Below are positions 35,375 through 43,205 of a stretch of 64,000 bases of DNA, piece after piece. The notes beneath the pieces were generated by a model. That model did not search any database. It was not told the origin of the DNA and saw only the letters and a program-made list of their open reading frames with translations. The DNA is from Microbacterium azadirachtae (GTDB taxonomy: Bacteria; Actinomycetota; Actinomycetes; Actinomycetales; Microbacteriaceae), in NCBI RefSeq assembly GCF_000956505.1, contig NZ_JYIX01000038.1, positions 62,001 to 126,000 on the forward strand, given 5' to 3'. Made by a program: the position numbers and the translations under genes. Within the stretch, counting starts at the first letter, position 1, and every line of letters starts with the position of its first letter.

Positions 35375-35844
35375 CCGGGTTCCGACGGGGCGTGCGGCTC
35401 GGCATCGATGTGGGCCGCGCCAGGATCGGCGTGGCACGATGCGATCCGGACGGCATGCTCGCCGTCCCGGTGGAGACGGTGCCGCGCGGTGATGCGGATG
35501 TCGCGCGGATCGCCGAGCTCGCGGCCGAGTACGCGCCGCTCGAACTCGTCGTCGGCCTGCCGATCAACCTGCGCGGCGAGGACACCGCGTCGACCGTCGA
35601 TGCCCGCGAGTTCGCGGCGGCTCTCGGCCGGGCGTGCGGCATCGCCGTGCGCCTGATCGACGAGCGGCTGAGCACCGTCACCGCGCACCAGGCGCTGCGC
35701 GCCTCCGGACGCACCCAGCGCAATTCCCGCGGTGTCGTGGACCAGGCCGCCGCCGTCGTGCTGCTGCAGCACGCGATCGACACCGAGAAGAACACCGGCA
35801 ACCCGGCCGGTGCGCCCCTGATTCTCGATGAGGAGAACATCTGA
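35371..35844 (+). CDS. ruvX: Putative pre-16S rRNA nuclease RuvX/YqgF
   Basis: A 157-residue RNase H-fold protein that trims 16S rRNA precursors (YqgF family). Catalytic-site segments are LGIDVGRARIGVA near the N-terminus, VVGLPINLRGE, LIDERLSTVTA and a C-terminal VDQAAAVVLLQ with the conserved Asp. GTG 35371 overlaps the alaS stop (GTGA). The short order alaS-ruvX-mltG-aroE is typical of actinobacteria. Confidence 0.92.
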   Translation: MTGFRRGVRLGIDVGRARIGVARCDPDGMLAVPVETVPRGDADVARIAELAAEYAPLELVVGLPINLRGEDTASTVDAREFAAALGRACGIAVRLIDERLSTVTAHQALRASGRTQRNSRGVVDQAAAVVLLQHAIDTEKNTGNPAGAPLILDEENI

Positions 35845-35845
35845 C

Positions 35846-37207
35846 ATGTCCGACCGATCGCCGTCGGCCGCCACGCCGGAGAACGAGCCCGTCTCGCACG
35901 ACCTCTTCGGTGCGCTGCCGGATCCGCAGGTGCAGCCTCCTCGCCCCGCCGAGCAGCCCGCCGTCCCCGGTTCTCGTCGCGCCGTCCGCGAGGCCGCCTC
36001 CTCGTCGACTCCGACTCCGACTCCGACTCCGGCGGCGGCGTCGGGTGACGGCGCCCCCGCGGAGCACCACGACCCGATCCACTCGACGCTCGAGGCGCTG
36101 TTCCACCACGAGACCGAGCCGCCGAAGACGCCGAAGCGGAAGAAGCGCCGCGGCTGCCTGGTCGCGCTGCTCATCGTGTTCGTGCTCATCGCGGGCGTCG
36201 CCACCGGCGGGCTGTGGGTGTGGAACACCTACGGCGACAAGATCAGCGAGGTCATGGGCTGGGGGCCGTCCAAGGACTTCGAGGCGGGTCAGGCCACGGG
36301 CAACGCGCTCGTGACGATCAAGAAGGGCGACGGAGGGCAGCAGATCTCGCAGGCGATGTACGACGCCGGCGTGACGAAGACCTCCGGAGTCTTCTACGAC
36401 ATGCTGGTCAAGGAGAACGTCGTCACCACGTTCTACCCCGGCGTGTACAAGCTGCAGCTGAAGATGACGGCGGCAGCCGCCCTCAAGGCGCTCGAAGATC
36501 CCAAGAACAAGATGCAGAACTCCGCGGTGCTCCCGGAGGGCCTCTCGGTCGCCGAGACCATCTCGCGCATCGCGCAGAGCGTGGACGTGCCCCTCGCGGA
36601 TCTCCAGGCCGCGGTGAAGAATCCGGCGGACTACGGCGTGAACGCGCCGTCACTCGAGGGATGGCTGTTCCCGGCGCTCTACGAGTTCCAGCCCGGGGCG
36701 ACTGCGAAGGATGTGGTGTCGACCCTCGTCCAGCGCACGAGGGACTCTCTGAGCGCCGCCGGGGTGCCGTCCGCGGATGAGCAGCGCGTGCTCACGATCG
36801 CATCGATCATCCAGCGCGAGGCGCGCGCGGAAGGCGACTTCTACAAGGTGTCCAGGGTGATCCAGAATCGCCTCGATCAGGGCATGAAGCTGCAGATGGA
36901 CTCGACGGCGCAGTACGGCTACGGCGAACTCCACAGCGGGTCGGCCAGCACCTCGGACGCGGCGCAGACCGACGACAACCCGTGGAACACCTACGTGATC
37001 GACGGGCTCCCGAAGACGCCGATCGCGAATCCGGGGGACAAGGCGATCGACGCTGCCATGCATCCGGCTGCCGGCCCCTGGCTGTACTTCGTGACCGTCA
37101 ACCTCGACACGGGCGAGACGGTGTTCTCGACGACGTACGCCGAGCACGAGGCCGCCGTGAAGCAGTGGCAGGACTGGTGCAAGGCCAATCCGAGCTCGGG
37201 CTGCTGA
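35846..37207 (+). CDS. mltG: Endolytic murein transglycosylase MltG
   Basis: A membrane-bound lytic transglycosylase that cuts nascent peptidoglycan strands. The protein (453 residues) starts with about 90 hydrophilic Pro/Ala-rich residues, including a TPTPTPTP run coded by four ACTCCG repeats. A basic patch and one membrane segment follow (about 102-123, LVALLIVFVLIAGVATGGLWV), then a LysM-like region and the YceG domain with LEGWLFPALYEF and the catalytic Glu in IASIIQREA, plus DSTAQYGYG and TPIANPG. ATG 35846 follows GAGGAGAA; an ATG 18 bases upstream lies inside the ruvX end. aroE follows after one base. Confidence 0.94.
   Translation: MSDRSPSAATPENEPVSHDLFGALPDPQVQPPRPAEQPAVPGSRRAVREAASSSTPTPTPTPAAASGDGAPAEHHDPIHSTLEALFHHETEPPKTPKRKKRRGCLVALLIVFVLIAGVATGGLWVWNTYGDKISEVMGWGPSKDFEAGQATGNALVTIKKGDGGQQISQAMYDAGVTKTSGVFYDMLVKENVVTTFYPGVYKLQLKMTAAAALKALEDPKNKMQNSAVLPEGLSVAETISRIAQSVDVPLADLQAAVKNPADYGVNAPSLEGWLFPALYEFQPGATAKDVVSTLVQRTRDSLSAAGVPSADEQRVLTIASIIQREARAEGDFYKVSRVIQNRLDQGMKLQMDSTAQYGYGELHSGSASTSDAAQTDDNPWNTYVIDGLPKTPIANPGDKAIDAAMHPAAGPWLYFVTVNLDTGETVFSTTYAEHEAAVKQWQDWCKANPSSGC
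36008..36031 (+). repeat. ACTCCG hexanucleotide microsatellite inside mltG
   Basis: Four perfect copies of ACTCCG encode alternating Thr-Pro in the cytoplasmic tail of MltG. Copy-number changes would keep the frame, so it alters tail length instead of switching the gene. Confidence 0.9.
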
Positions 37208-37208
37208 C

Positions 37209-38045
37209 ATGTCCGTCGGCGGTCCTGCCGTGACACGCCTGGCGGTCTGGGGCGATCCGATCGACCACAGCCGCTCGCCAGACCTGCACGGCGCCGCCTA
37301 CCGGCTGCTCGGAGTGGACTGGGAGTACGGCCGCCGCCGGGTGGACGAGGACGGATTCGACGCGGCACTGGACGGACTCGACGACACCTGGCGCGGGCTC
37401 TCGCTCACGATGCCGCTGAAGGAGCGCGCGCATGCCCGCGCCGACCTGCTCGATGAGGACGCAAGGCTCACGGGCGCGGTGAACACGCTGCTGCTGGGCG
37501 AGGAGATCCGCGGCTTCAACACCGACGTCAGCGGGCTCACGTCCGCGCTCCTGGCCGGCGGCTTCGGCTCGGCGCGCTCGGCGCGCGTGCTCGGCGGGGG
37601 AGCGACGGCCCGGTCGGCCCTGGTGTCGCTGCTGCGCCTCGGAGCCGGCACGGTCGAGCTCAGGACGCGTCGCGCCGAGCAGGCGGCCGAGCTGGCCGGA
37701 TTCGCGGAGCGGATCGGACTGCGGGCGACCACCGCGGAGCTTGCTTCGGAGGAGATCCCCCCGACGGTCGATCTGACGATCTCGACCCTTCCGGGCACCG
37801 CGGTGCTGCCGGACGCCGTCATGATGGCGCTCGCGAGCCGCGGCGGAGCGCTGTTCTCCGCCGCCTACGCCCCCTGGCCCACCCCGCTCGTCCGTGCGTG
37901 GACCGATGCGCCCGTCCTGAGCGGTCTCGAGATGCTCCTGCACCAGGCGGTCCGGCAGATCCGGATCTTCCTGCACGGGGATCCCGAGAAGGAGCTGCCC
38001 GACGAAGCAGGCGTGCTCGAGGCCATGCGGGCGGCCTTGCGCTGA
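37209..38045 (+). CDS. aroE: Shikimate dehydrogenase
   Basis: NADP-dependent reduction of 3-dehydroshikimate to shikimate, the fourth step of the chorismate pathway. The 278 residues show the shikimate-binding GDPIDHSRSPDLH, the catalytic Lys in LTMPLKERA (where the usual NVT is LTM), NTLLLG, FNTDVSG and a nucleotide-binding LGGGATARSAL. ATG 37209 sits one base after mltG; a GTG 21 bases further in is an alternative. Codons and composition match the neighbours. A tandem repeat follows before aroC. Confidence 0.93.
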   Translation: MSVGGPAVTRLAVWGDPIDHSRSPDLHGAAYRLLGVDWEYGRRRVDEDGFDAALDGLDDTWRGLSLTMPLKERAHARADLLDEDARLTGAVNTLLLGEEIRGFNTDVSGLTSALLAGGFGSARSARVLGGGATARSALVSLLRLGAGTVELRTRRAEQAAELAGFAERIGLRATTAELASEEIPPTVDLTISTLPGTAVLPDAVMMALASRGGALFSAAYAPWPTPLVRAWTDAPVLSGLEMLLHQAVRQIRIFLHGDPEKELPDEAGVLEAMRAALR

Positions 38046-38122
38046 ACGCGCGAAAGTCATGCGGGCGGGCGTGATCTGAACGCAGGGGAAGTCATGCGGG
38101 CGGGCGTGCTCTGAACGCATGG
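38042..38122 (+). repeat. Tandem direct repeat between aroE and aroC
   Basis: Two near-identical units of 34 and 35 bases (38042-38075, 38076-38110) and a partial third (38111-38122) share CTGAACGC at their start and GTCATGCGGGCGGGCGTG in their body. The first unit begins with the last bases of aroE, including its stop codon. It fills almost the whole gap before aroC and ends 12 bases before the aroC ATG. Confidence 0.85.
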
Positions 38123-38134
38123 GAGACTAGAGAA

Positions 38135-39364
38135 ATGCTCCGCGTGCTCACGGCCGGCGAATCGCACGGCCCCGAACTCATTGCCGTCATGGAGGGTCTG
38201 CCTGCGGGCGTCCCGCTGTCGCGTGAGGCGATCCAGTCCGACCTGCAGCGCCGCAAGCTCGGCTATGGGCGCGGGTCGCGGATGAAGTTCGAGCAGGACG
38301 AACTTTCGATCTCCGGCGGCGTGCGCCACGGCTTCTCGCTCGGCAGCCCGATCGCGATGCGGATCGGCAACACCGAGTGGCCCAAGTGGGTCGAGGTGAT
38401 GAGCGCGGATCCCGTCGAGCTCACCGACAAGTCCCGTGGACGCAGCGCGGCGCTGACCCGCCCCCGTCCCGGCCACGCCGACCTCGTCGGCATGCAGAAG
38501 TACGGCTTCGACGAGGCCCGCCCGATCCTGGAGCGCGCGAGCGCCCGGGAGACCGCCGCCCGTGTCGCGCTCGGCGCCGTGGCCCGCGCCTTCCTCGGCG
38601 AGCTCGGCATCCGCCTGGTCAGCCACACCCTGTCCATCGGACCGGTGCAGGTGCCGGAGGGATCCGATCTGCCGACTCCCGACGACGTCGATGCGCTGGA
38701 CGCGGATCCGCTGCGCTGCTTCGACCCCGCCACCTCCGCGCGCATGGTCGACGAGGTGGACGCCGCCCGCAAGGACGGCGACACCCTCGGCGGCATCGTC
38801 GAGGTGCTGGCCTACGGCCTGCCGCCGGGGCTCGGTTCCCACGTGCACTGGGACCGCCGGCTGGACGCGCGGCTCGCGTACGTGCTCATGGGCATCCAGG
38901 CGATCAAGGGCGTCGAGGTGGGCGACGGATTCGAGACCACTCGCCGGCGCGGATCCGCCGCGCACGACGAGCTCTTCGCGACGGACGACGGCATCAGCCG
39001 CGGCTCCGACCGTGCGGGCGGCACCGAGGGCGGAATGTCCACGGGAACCGTCCTGCGCGTGCGCGCCGGCATGAAGCCGATCGCCACCATCCCGCACGCG
39101 CTGCGCACGGTCGACATCACCTCGGGCGAGCAGGCCACCGCGCATCACCAGCGCTCCGACGTCTGCGCGGTGCCCGCGGCGGGCGTCGTCGCTGAGGCGA
39201 TGGTCGCGATCGAGCTGGCGAACTCGGTGCTGGAGAAGTTCGGCGGCGACAACGTCGCGGAGACCCGGCGCAATCTCGAGGCGTACCTCGCCGCGATCCC
39301 GGAGGAGCTGCGCACCACGCCGGCCTCCGAGGCGGCGTTGATCCTGCACGATGAGCTCGGCTGA
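38135..39364 (+). CDS. aroC: Chorismate synthase
   Basis: The last step of the shikimate pathway, elimination of phosphate from EPSP, using reduced flavin. The 409 residues include [57 protein letters not shown], and [10 protein letters not shown] in the flavin/EPSP site. GGGAGAC lies about nine bases before the ATG. aroK starts 14 bases before its end in another frame, showing coupling in a tight aroC-aroK-aroB string. Confidence 0.97.
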   Translation: MLRVLTAGESHGPELIAVMEGLPAGVPLSREAIQSDLQRRKLGYGRGSRMKFEQDELSISGGVRHGFSLGSPIAMRIGNTEWPKWVEVMSADPVELTDKSRGRSAALTRPRPGHADLVGMQKYGFDEARPILERASARETAARVALGAVARAFLGELGIRLVSHTLSIGPVQVPEGSDLPTPDDVDALDADPLRCFDPATSARMVDEVDAARKDGDTLGGIVEVLAYGLPPGLGSHVHWDRRLDARLAYVLMGIQAIKGVEVGDGFETTRRRGSAAHDELFATDDGISRGSDRAGGTEGGMSTGTVLRVRAGMKPIATIPHALRTVDITSGEQATAHHQRSDVCAVPAAGVVAEAMVAIELANSVLEKFGGDNVAETRRNLEAYLAAIPEELRTTPASEAALILHDELG

Positions 39365-39878
39365 GGCGCAGGCGCCGGAACTGCTGGTCCTCGTGGGCCC
39401 CATGGGGGCCGGCAAGACCAGCATCGGCCGCAGAGTCGCCAAGGCCACGGGGCTCCGCTTCGTCGACACCGACAAGGCGATCGCGCAGGGGCATGGACCG
39501 ATCCCGGCGATCTTCGCCGATCACGGCGAGGCGCAGTTCCGGGTGTGGGAGCGCGAGGCGGTCGCCGAAGCGCTCGCGGCCGGCGGGGTGATCTCGCTGG
39601 GCGGGGGAGCGGTGCTCGCCCCGGAGACCAGAGCGCTGCTGCGCACCGTGCCAGTCGTGCTGCTCACCGTGTCGCCGGAGGCGGTCGCGGTGCGCATCGC
39701 CGGTGAGGGACGTCCCCTGCTGCACGGCGAGGAGGATCCGGTCCAGCGCTGGTCCAGGATCTACGCCGAGCGGCGAGCACTGTACGAAGAAGTCGCCGAC
39801 GCGCATTTCGACACCTCACGGGTGCCGATGTCGCGGGTCGCCGAGCAGGTCGTGGAATGGATGAGAGGACGAGCATGA
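39351..39878 (+). CDS. aroK: Shikimate kinase
   Basis: Phosphorylates shikimate at O3. The 175-residue P-loop kinase has Walker A GPMGAGKT (16-23), the substrate Asp in [14 protein letters not shown] ([14 protein letters not shown] segment with the conserved Arg and Glu), the GGGAVL loop and a lid Arg in RPLL. The ATG lies inside the end of aroC; the stop overlaps the aroB start. It is slightly longer than the usual 170 residues at the N-terminus only. Confidence 0.95.
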   Translation: MSSAEAQAPELLVLVGPMGAGKTSIGRRVAKATGLRFVDTDKAIAQGHGPIPAIFADHGEAQFRVWEREAVAEALAAGGVISLGGGAVLAPETRALLRTVPVVLLTVSPEAVAVRIAGEGRPLLHGEEDPVQRWSRIYAERRALYEEVADAHFDTSRVPMSRVAEQVVEWMRGRA

Positions 39879-40981
39879 GCGCGGAGCAGAACGACGGGGT
39901 CACGACGATCGCGGTGACGGGGACCACCCCGTACGACATCACGGTGGGACGGGACATCCTCGATCGCGTCTCCGCGGCTCTGGCGCCGAGCGTCCGCAAG
40001 GTGCTCGTCGTGCACCCGCCGACACTCGCCGATCGCGCCGCGAAGCTTCGCGACCGGATCGTCGCCGACACCGCGAACGGTCCGCGCGAGGTGCTGCTGG
40101 CCGAGATCCCGGATGCGGAGCAGGGCAAACGCATCGAGGTCGCGCAGTTCCTGTGGCAGATCATGGGTCAGGCCGACTTCACCCGCACCGATGCGGTCGT
40201 CGGCTACGGCGGCGGGGCGGTCACCGACCTCGCCGGCTTCGTCGCCGCCACCTGGCTGCGCGGCGTGCAGATCGTCCAGGTGCCGACCACCGTGCTCGGA
40301 CTCGTCGATGCCGCCGTGGGCGGCAAGACCGGCATCAACACGAACGAGGGCAAGAACCTCGTGGGCGCCTTCTGGGCGCCGCGCGCAGTGATCGGCGACC
40401 TCGACGAGCTGTCCAGTCTGACGCCGAACGAGGCGACCGCCGGCTTCGCCGAGGTGGTCAAGGCCGGATTCATCTGGGCGCCGGAGATCCTCGACATCAT
40501 CGAGGCGGATCCTGCCCGCGCCGTGGATCCGCTCACCCCGGAGTTCCGGCGCGCGGTCGAACTCGCGATCGGCATGAAGGCCAGCGTCGTCTCTGAGGAC
40601 TTCCGCGAGGCCGGCCAGCGCGAGATCCTCAACTACGGGCACACGCTCGGCCACGCGATCGAGCACGCGGAGCGCTACCGCTGGCGCCACGGCGCCGCGA
40701 TCTCCGTGGGCATGCTGTTCGCGGCCGAGCTGTCCCGGCTGGCAGGGCGCCTCTCGGACGACGACGCCAACCGGCACCGCGCGATCCTGGAGTCCCTGGG
40801 GCTTCCGACCTCGTACCGGGCCGGCGCATGGCCGACTCTGCTGTCCACCATGCAGCGCGACAAGAAGAGCCGCGGCGGCATGCTGCGCTTCATCGTGCTG
40901 GACGGCATCGCCAAGCCCACCGTGCTGCAGGCGCCCGACGAGTCGCTGCTCTTCGCCGCGTACCAGGAGGTCGGCGAGTGA
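39875..40981 (+). CDS. aroB: 3-Dehydroquinate synthase
   Basis: Converts DAHP to 3-dehydroquinate using NAD and a divalent metal. The 368 residues show YGGGAVTDLAGFVAATWLRG, VPTTVLGLVDAAVGGKTGIN, the metal ligands in the GFAEVVKAGFIW helix, and NYGHTLGHAIEHA. ATG 39875 overlaps the aroK stop (ATGA) and has GAGAGGA upstream; an ATG 18 bases earlier lacks this spacing. The end overlaps the acetyltransferase gene by four bases. Confidence 0.96.
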   Translation: MSAEQNDGVTTIAVTGTTPYDITVGRDILDRVSAALAPSVRKVLVVHPPTLADRAAKLRDRIVADTANGPREVLLAEIPDAEQGKRIEVAQFLWQIMGQADFTRTDAVVGYGGGAVTDLAGFVAATWLRGVQIVQVPTTVLGLVDAAVGGKTGINTNEGKNLVGAFWAPRAVIGDLDELSSLTPNEATAGFAEVVKAGFIWAPEILDIIEADPARAVDPLTPEFRRAVELAIGMKASVVSEDFREAGQREILNYGHTLGHAIEHAERYRWRHGAAISVGMLFAAELSRLAGRLSDDDANRHRAILESLGLPTSYRAGAWPTLLSTMQRDKKSRGGMLRFIVLDGIAKPTVLQAPDESLLFAAYQEVGE

Positions 40982-41499
40982 GCATCGAGGTGCGCCGGGT
41001 GCTGGCCACGGAATGGGCCGACGTCCGCGACCTGCGCCTGCGAGCCCTGCAGGATCCAGTGGCCGCGCTCGCGTTCCTCGACACCTTCGAGAACGCCTCG
41101 GCGCAGCCCGACGCGTTCTGGCAGCACCGCACCGCGAACGCGGCTGAGAGAGGCTCGAACGCGCAGTTCGTGGCGATCGCCGACGACGGCGAGTGGTTCG
41201 GATCCGCCACGGTGCTGCCTTCAGGGCTCGAGGGCCCGGAGTCCACCGCGCTCATCGTCGGCGTCTACGTGGCCGAGGGGCATCGCGGTGCCGGAGCCAT
41301 CGAGACGCTCTTCGACGAGTGCGCGACGTGGTCGGCCGAACAGGGCGCATACGGGCTCACGCTCGAGGTGCACGTGGACAACCACCGCGCGCAGGCGGCC
41401 TATGAGCGCTGCGGCTTCACGCGCACGGGGCAGATCACCGAGCTCGAGAACGGGCGGGAGTACGTGATGGTGCGCCCCCTGGTCCCCAACGCGCGCTGA
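40978..41499 (+). CDS. GNAT-family N-acetyltransferase inside the shikimate operon
   Basis: A 173-residue acetyl-CoA-dependent acetyltransferase of the GNAT superfamily. The N-terminal strand and helix IEVRRVLATEWADVRDLRLRAL, motif A with VGVYVAEGHRGAGAIETL (RxxGxA pyrophosphate loop) and the motif B helix HVDNHRAQAAYERCGF are clear. The GTG start overlaps the aroB stop (GTGA), so it is translationally coupled between aroB and aroQ. The acetylated substrate is unknown; nothing in the sequence ties it to chorismate synthesis besides position. Confidence 0.88.
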   Translation: MSIEVRRVLATEWADVRDLRLRALQDPVAALAFLDTFENASAQPDAFWQHRTANAAERGSNAQFVAIADDGEWFGSATVLPSGLEGPESTALIVGVYVAEGHRGAGAIETLFDECATWSAEQGAYGLTLEVHVDNHRAQAAYERCGFTRTGQITELENGREYVMVRPLVPNAR

Positions 41500-41511
41500 T
41501 ACCGTGAGCAC

Positions 41512-41970
41512 GTGACCACGCCGCGCCGCCTGCTCCTCGTCAACGGGCCGAACCTGAATCTGCTCGGCCTGCGCGAACCGGGGATCTACGGGTCCGCGAC
41601 GCTCGCCGACGTCGAGCGGATCACCGCCGAGGCCGCCGGAGCGTACGGCTACGAGATCCGTGCGGTGCAGAGCAACCACGAGGGCGTGCTCCTCGACGCG
41701 ATCCATGATGCGCGTGAGGACTGCGGCGGCATCGTGATCAACGCCGGCGCCTACACGCACACCTCGGTCGCCCTGCGCGATGCCCTCACCGGCGTCGCCC
41801 TGCCGTTCGCGGAGATCCACATCTCCGACGTGTACGCACGCGAGGAGTTCCGGCACCATTCGTACCTCACGGACGTGGCCGCGGTGCACGTCGTGGGGGA
41901 GGGCGTGCAGGGGTACGCGACAGCGACGCGTCGCCTGATCCTGCTGCTCGAGGGCCAGGCGGACGGCTGA
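41512..41970 (+). CDS. aroQ: 3-Dehydroquinate dehydratase, type II
   Basis: The type II dehydroquinase, which forms a dodecamer and dehydrates 3-dehydroquinate. The 152 residues contain [21 protein letters not shown] (with the catalytic Tyr of the flexible loop), [22 protein letters not shown] (the catalytic His follows the Tyr) and [18 protein letters not shown]. The GTG start at 41512 has no clear Shine-Dalgarno, but TACCGT (41500-41505) lies six bases upstream, so it may have its own leaderless promoter besides readthrough from aroB. Confidence 0.96.
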   Translation: MTTPRRLLLVNGPNLNLLGLREPGIYGSATLADVERITAEAAGAYGYEIRAVQSNHEGVLLDAIHDAREDCGGIVINAGAYTHTSVALRDALTGVALPFAEIHISDVYAREEFRHHSYLTDVAAVHVVGEGVQGYATATRRLILLLEGQADG

Positions 41971-42020
41971 TCCGCGGCACCGCTCCGGCCGCTCTCACAG
42001 GCCGATCGGCGGGCATCCCG

Positions 42021-42026
42021 TAAGAT
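42021..42026 (+). promoter_or_regulatory. Probable -10 box for efp-nusB
   Basis: TAAGAT lies in the 106-base gap after aroQ, 50 bases before the efp ATG, giving the elongation factor its own leadered transcript. Confidence 0.5.
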
Positions 42027-42076
42027 TGAACGTCGGCCGCTCGGCCGCGAACCTCAGGAACGGACTTCTCAGACCC

Positions 42077-42640
42077 ATGGCATCGACCGCAGACATCAAG
42101 AACGGCGTCGTCCTCTCCATCGACGGACAGCTCTGGAACGTCATCGAGTTCCAGCACGTCAAGCCCGGCAAGGGCGGCGCTTTCGTCCGCACGAAGCTCA
42201 AGAACGTCGTCAGCGGCAAGGTCGTCGACCGCACCTACAACGCGGGTGCCAAGATCGACATCGAGAACGTCGACCGCCGCGACTTCACCTACCTCTACAC
42301 CGATGGCGACAACTACGTCTTCATGGACCAGGAGGACTACGACCAGATCAATGTGGCCGCCGCCACGGTCGGCGACGCGAAGAACTTCATGCTGGAGAAC
42401 CAGCAGGTCCAGATCGCGCTGAACAACGGCAACCCGCTCTACATCGAGCTGCCCGCCTCCGTCGTGCTCGAGGTCACCTACACCGAGCCCGGCCTGCAGG
42501 GCGACCGCTCGTCGGCCGGCACCAAGCCCGCCACGCTCGAGACCGGCTACGAGATCCAGGTCCCGCTGTTCCTGGAGACCGGTACCAAGGTCAAGGTCGA
42601 CACGCGCACCGGCGGCTACCTCGGCCGCATCAACGACTGA
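42077..42640 (+). CDS. efp: Elongation factor P
   Basis: EF-P enters the ribosomal E site and relieves stalling at polyproline motifs. The 187-residue, three-domain protein has the loop [14 protein letters not shown] with K32 at its tip, [13 protein letters not shown] and the C-terminal [19 protein letters not shown] 42077 is the family start; an earlier in-frame ATG (42026) is not conserved. It is followed by nusB after three bases. Polyproline substrates are plentiful in this window (MltG, DUF349 protein, SecD). Confidence 0.97.
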   Translation: MASTADIKNGVVLSIDGQLWNVIEFQHVKPGKGGAFVRTKLKNVVSGKVVDRTYNAGAKIDIENVDRRDFTYLYTDGDNYVFMDQEDYDQINVAAATVGDAKNFMLENQQVQIALNNGNPLYIELPASVVLEVTYTEPGLQGDRSSAGTKPATLETGYEIQVPLFLETGTKVKVDTRTGGYLGRIND

Positions 42641-42643
42641 CGC

Positions 42644-43054
42644 GTGGGCGCCCGGACCAAGGCGCGCAAGCGCGCCCTCGACATCCTCTTCTCCGCCGAC
42701 GTGCGCGGCGACGACCTCGCGGTGACCCTCGCCGCCGAGGCCAAGCGCGCTTCCGCCGAGCCCGCCCGCGAAGCCTCCTGGCTCTATGCGCGCGAGATCG
42801 TCGACGGGATCATCGATCACCGCGACGAGATCGACGAGCAGATCACCACGCACAGCCGTGACTGGAAGCTCGACCGGATGCCGGCCGTGGACCGGGCGCT
42901 GCTGCGCATCGGCGTGTGGGAGATCCTCCGCAACGACGAGGTGCCCACGGCCGTCGCGATCGACGAGGCCGTGGAGCTCGCGAAGGAATTCTCCACCGAC
43001 GACTCCGGCGCGTTCGTGCACGGCGTGCTCGCGCGGGTCGCCCGCTCGGCCTGA
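42644..43054 (+). CDS. nusB: Transcription antitermination protein NusB
   Basis: NusB binds boxA RNA with S10 and helps antitermination of rRNA operons. The 136 residues are all-helical, with KARKRALDILFSADVRG at the N-terminus, WKLDRMPAVDRALLRIGVWEI in the core and VAIDEAVELAKEFSTDDSGAFVHGVLARV at the C-terminus. The start is GTG, three bases after efp. In several actinobacteria pyrR follows soon; here 12.7 kb of other genes intervene. Confidence 0.95.
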   Translation: MGARTKARKRALDILFSADVRGDDLAVTLAAEAKRASAEPAREASWLYAREIVDGIIDHRDEIDEQITTHSRDWKLDRMPAVDRALLRIGVWEILRNDEVPTAVAIDEAVELAKEFSTDDSGAFVHGVLARVARSA

Positions 43055-43094
43055 TCCGATCGCACCACGATCTCCCGTTTGGGGCGTGTCTGTC

Positions 43095-43146
43095 CGTTTT
43101 GGGGCGCAGGATCCCGGGTTTTCCCGGCGTCCTGCGCCCCAAAACG
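43095..43146. repeat. Strong inverted repeat (17-bp perfect arms) after nusB
   Basis: CGTTTTGGGGCGCAGGA (43095-43111) and TCCTGCGCCCCAAAACG (43130-43146) are perfectly complementary around an 18-base centre that itself holds CCCGGG..CCCGG. A truncated direct copy, CCCGTTTGGGGCG, lies just upstream (43075-43087). It sits between nusB and the SNF2 gene and may be a terminator, a REP-like element or the edge of an inserted block. Confidence 0.85.
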
Positions 43147-43205
43147 TAGAAGTGCGCGCCGAAACCCGGCCGGTGTGTCCGTGGCCTGCATGAGGATGGA
43201 TCATC

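Noticed and set aside
38042..38122. CRISPR array
   Set aside because: The repeats are tandem with no spacers between them, fewer than three units, and there are no cas genes.
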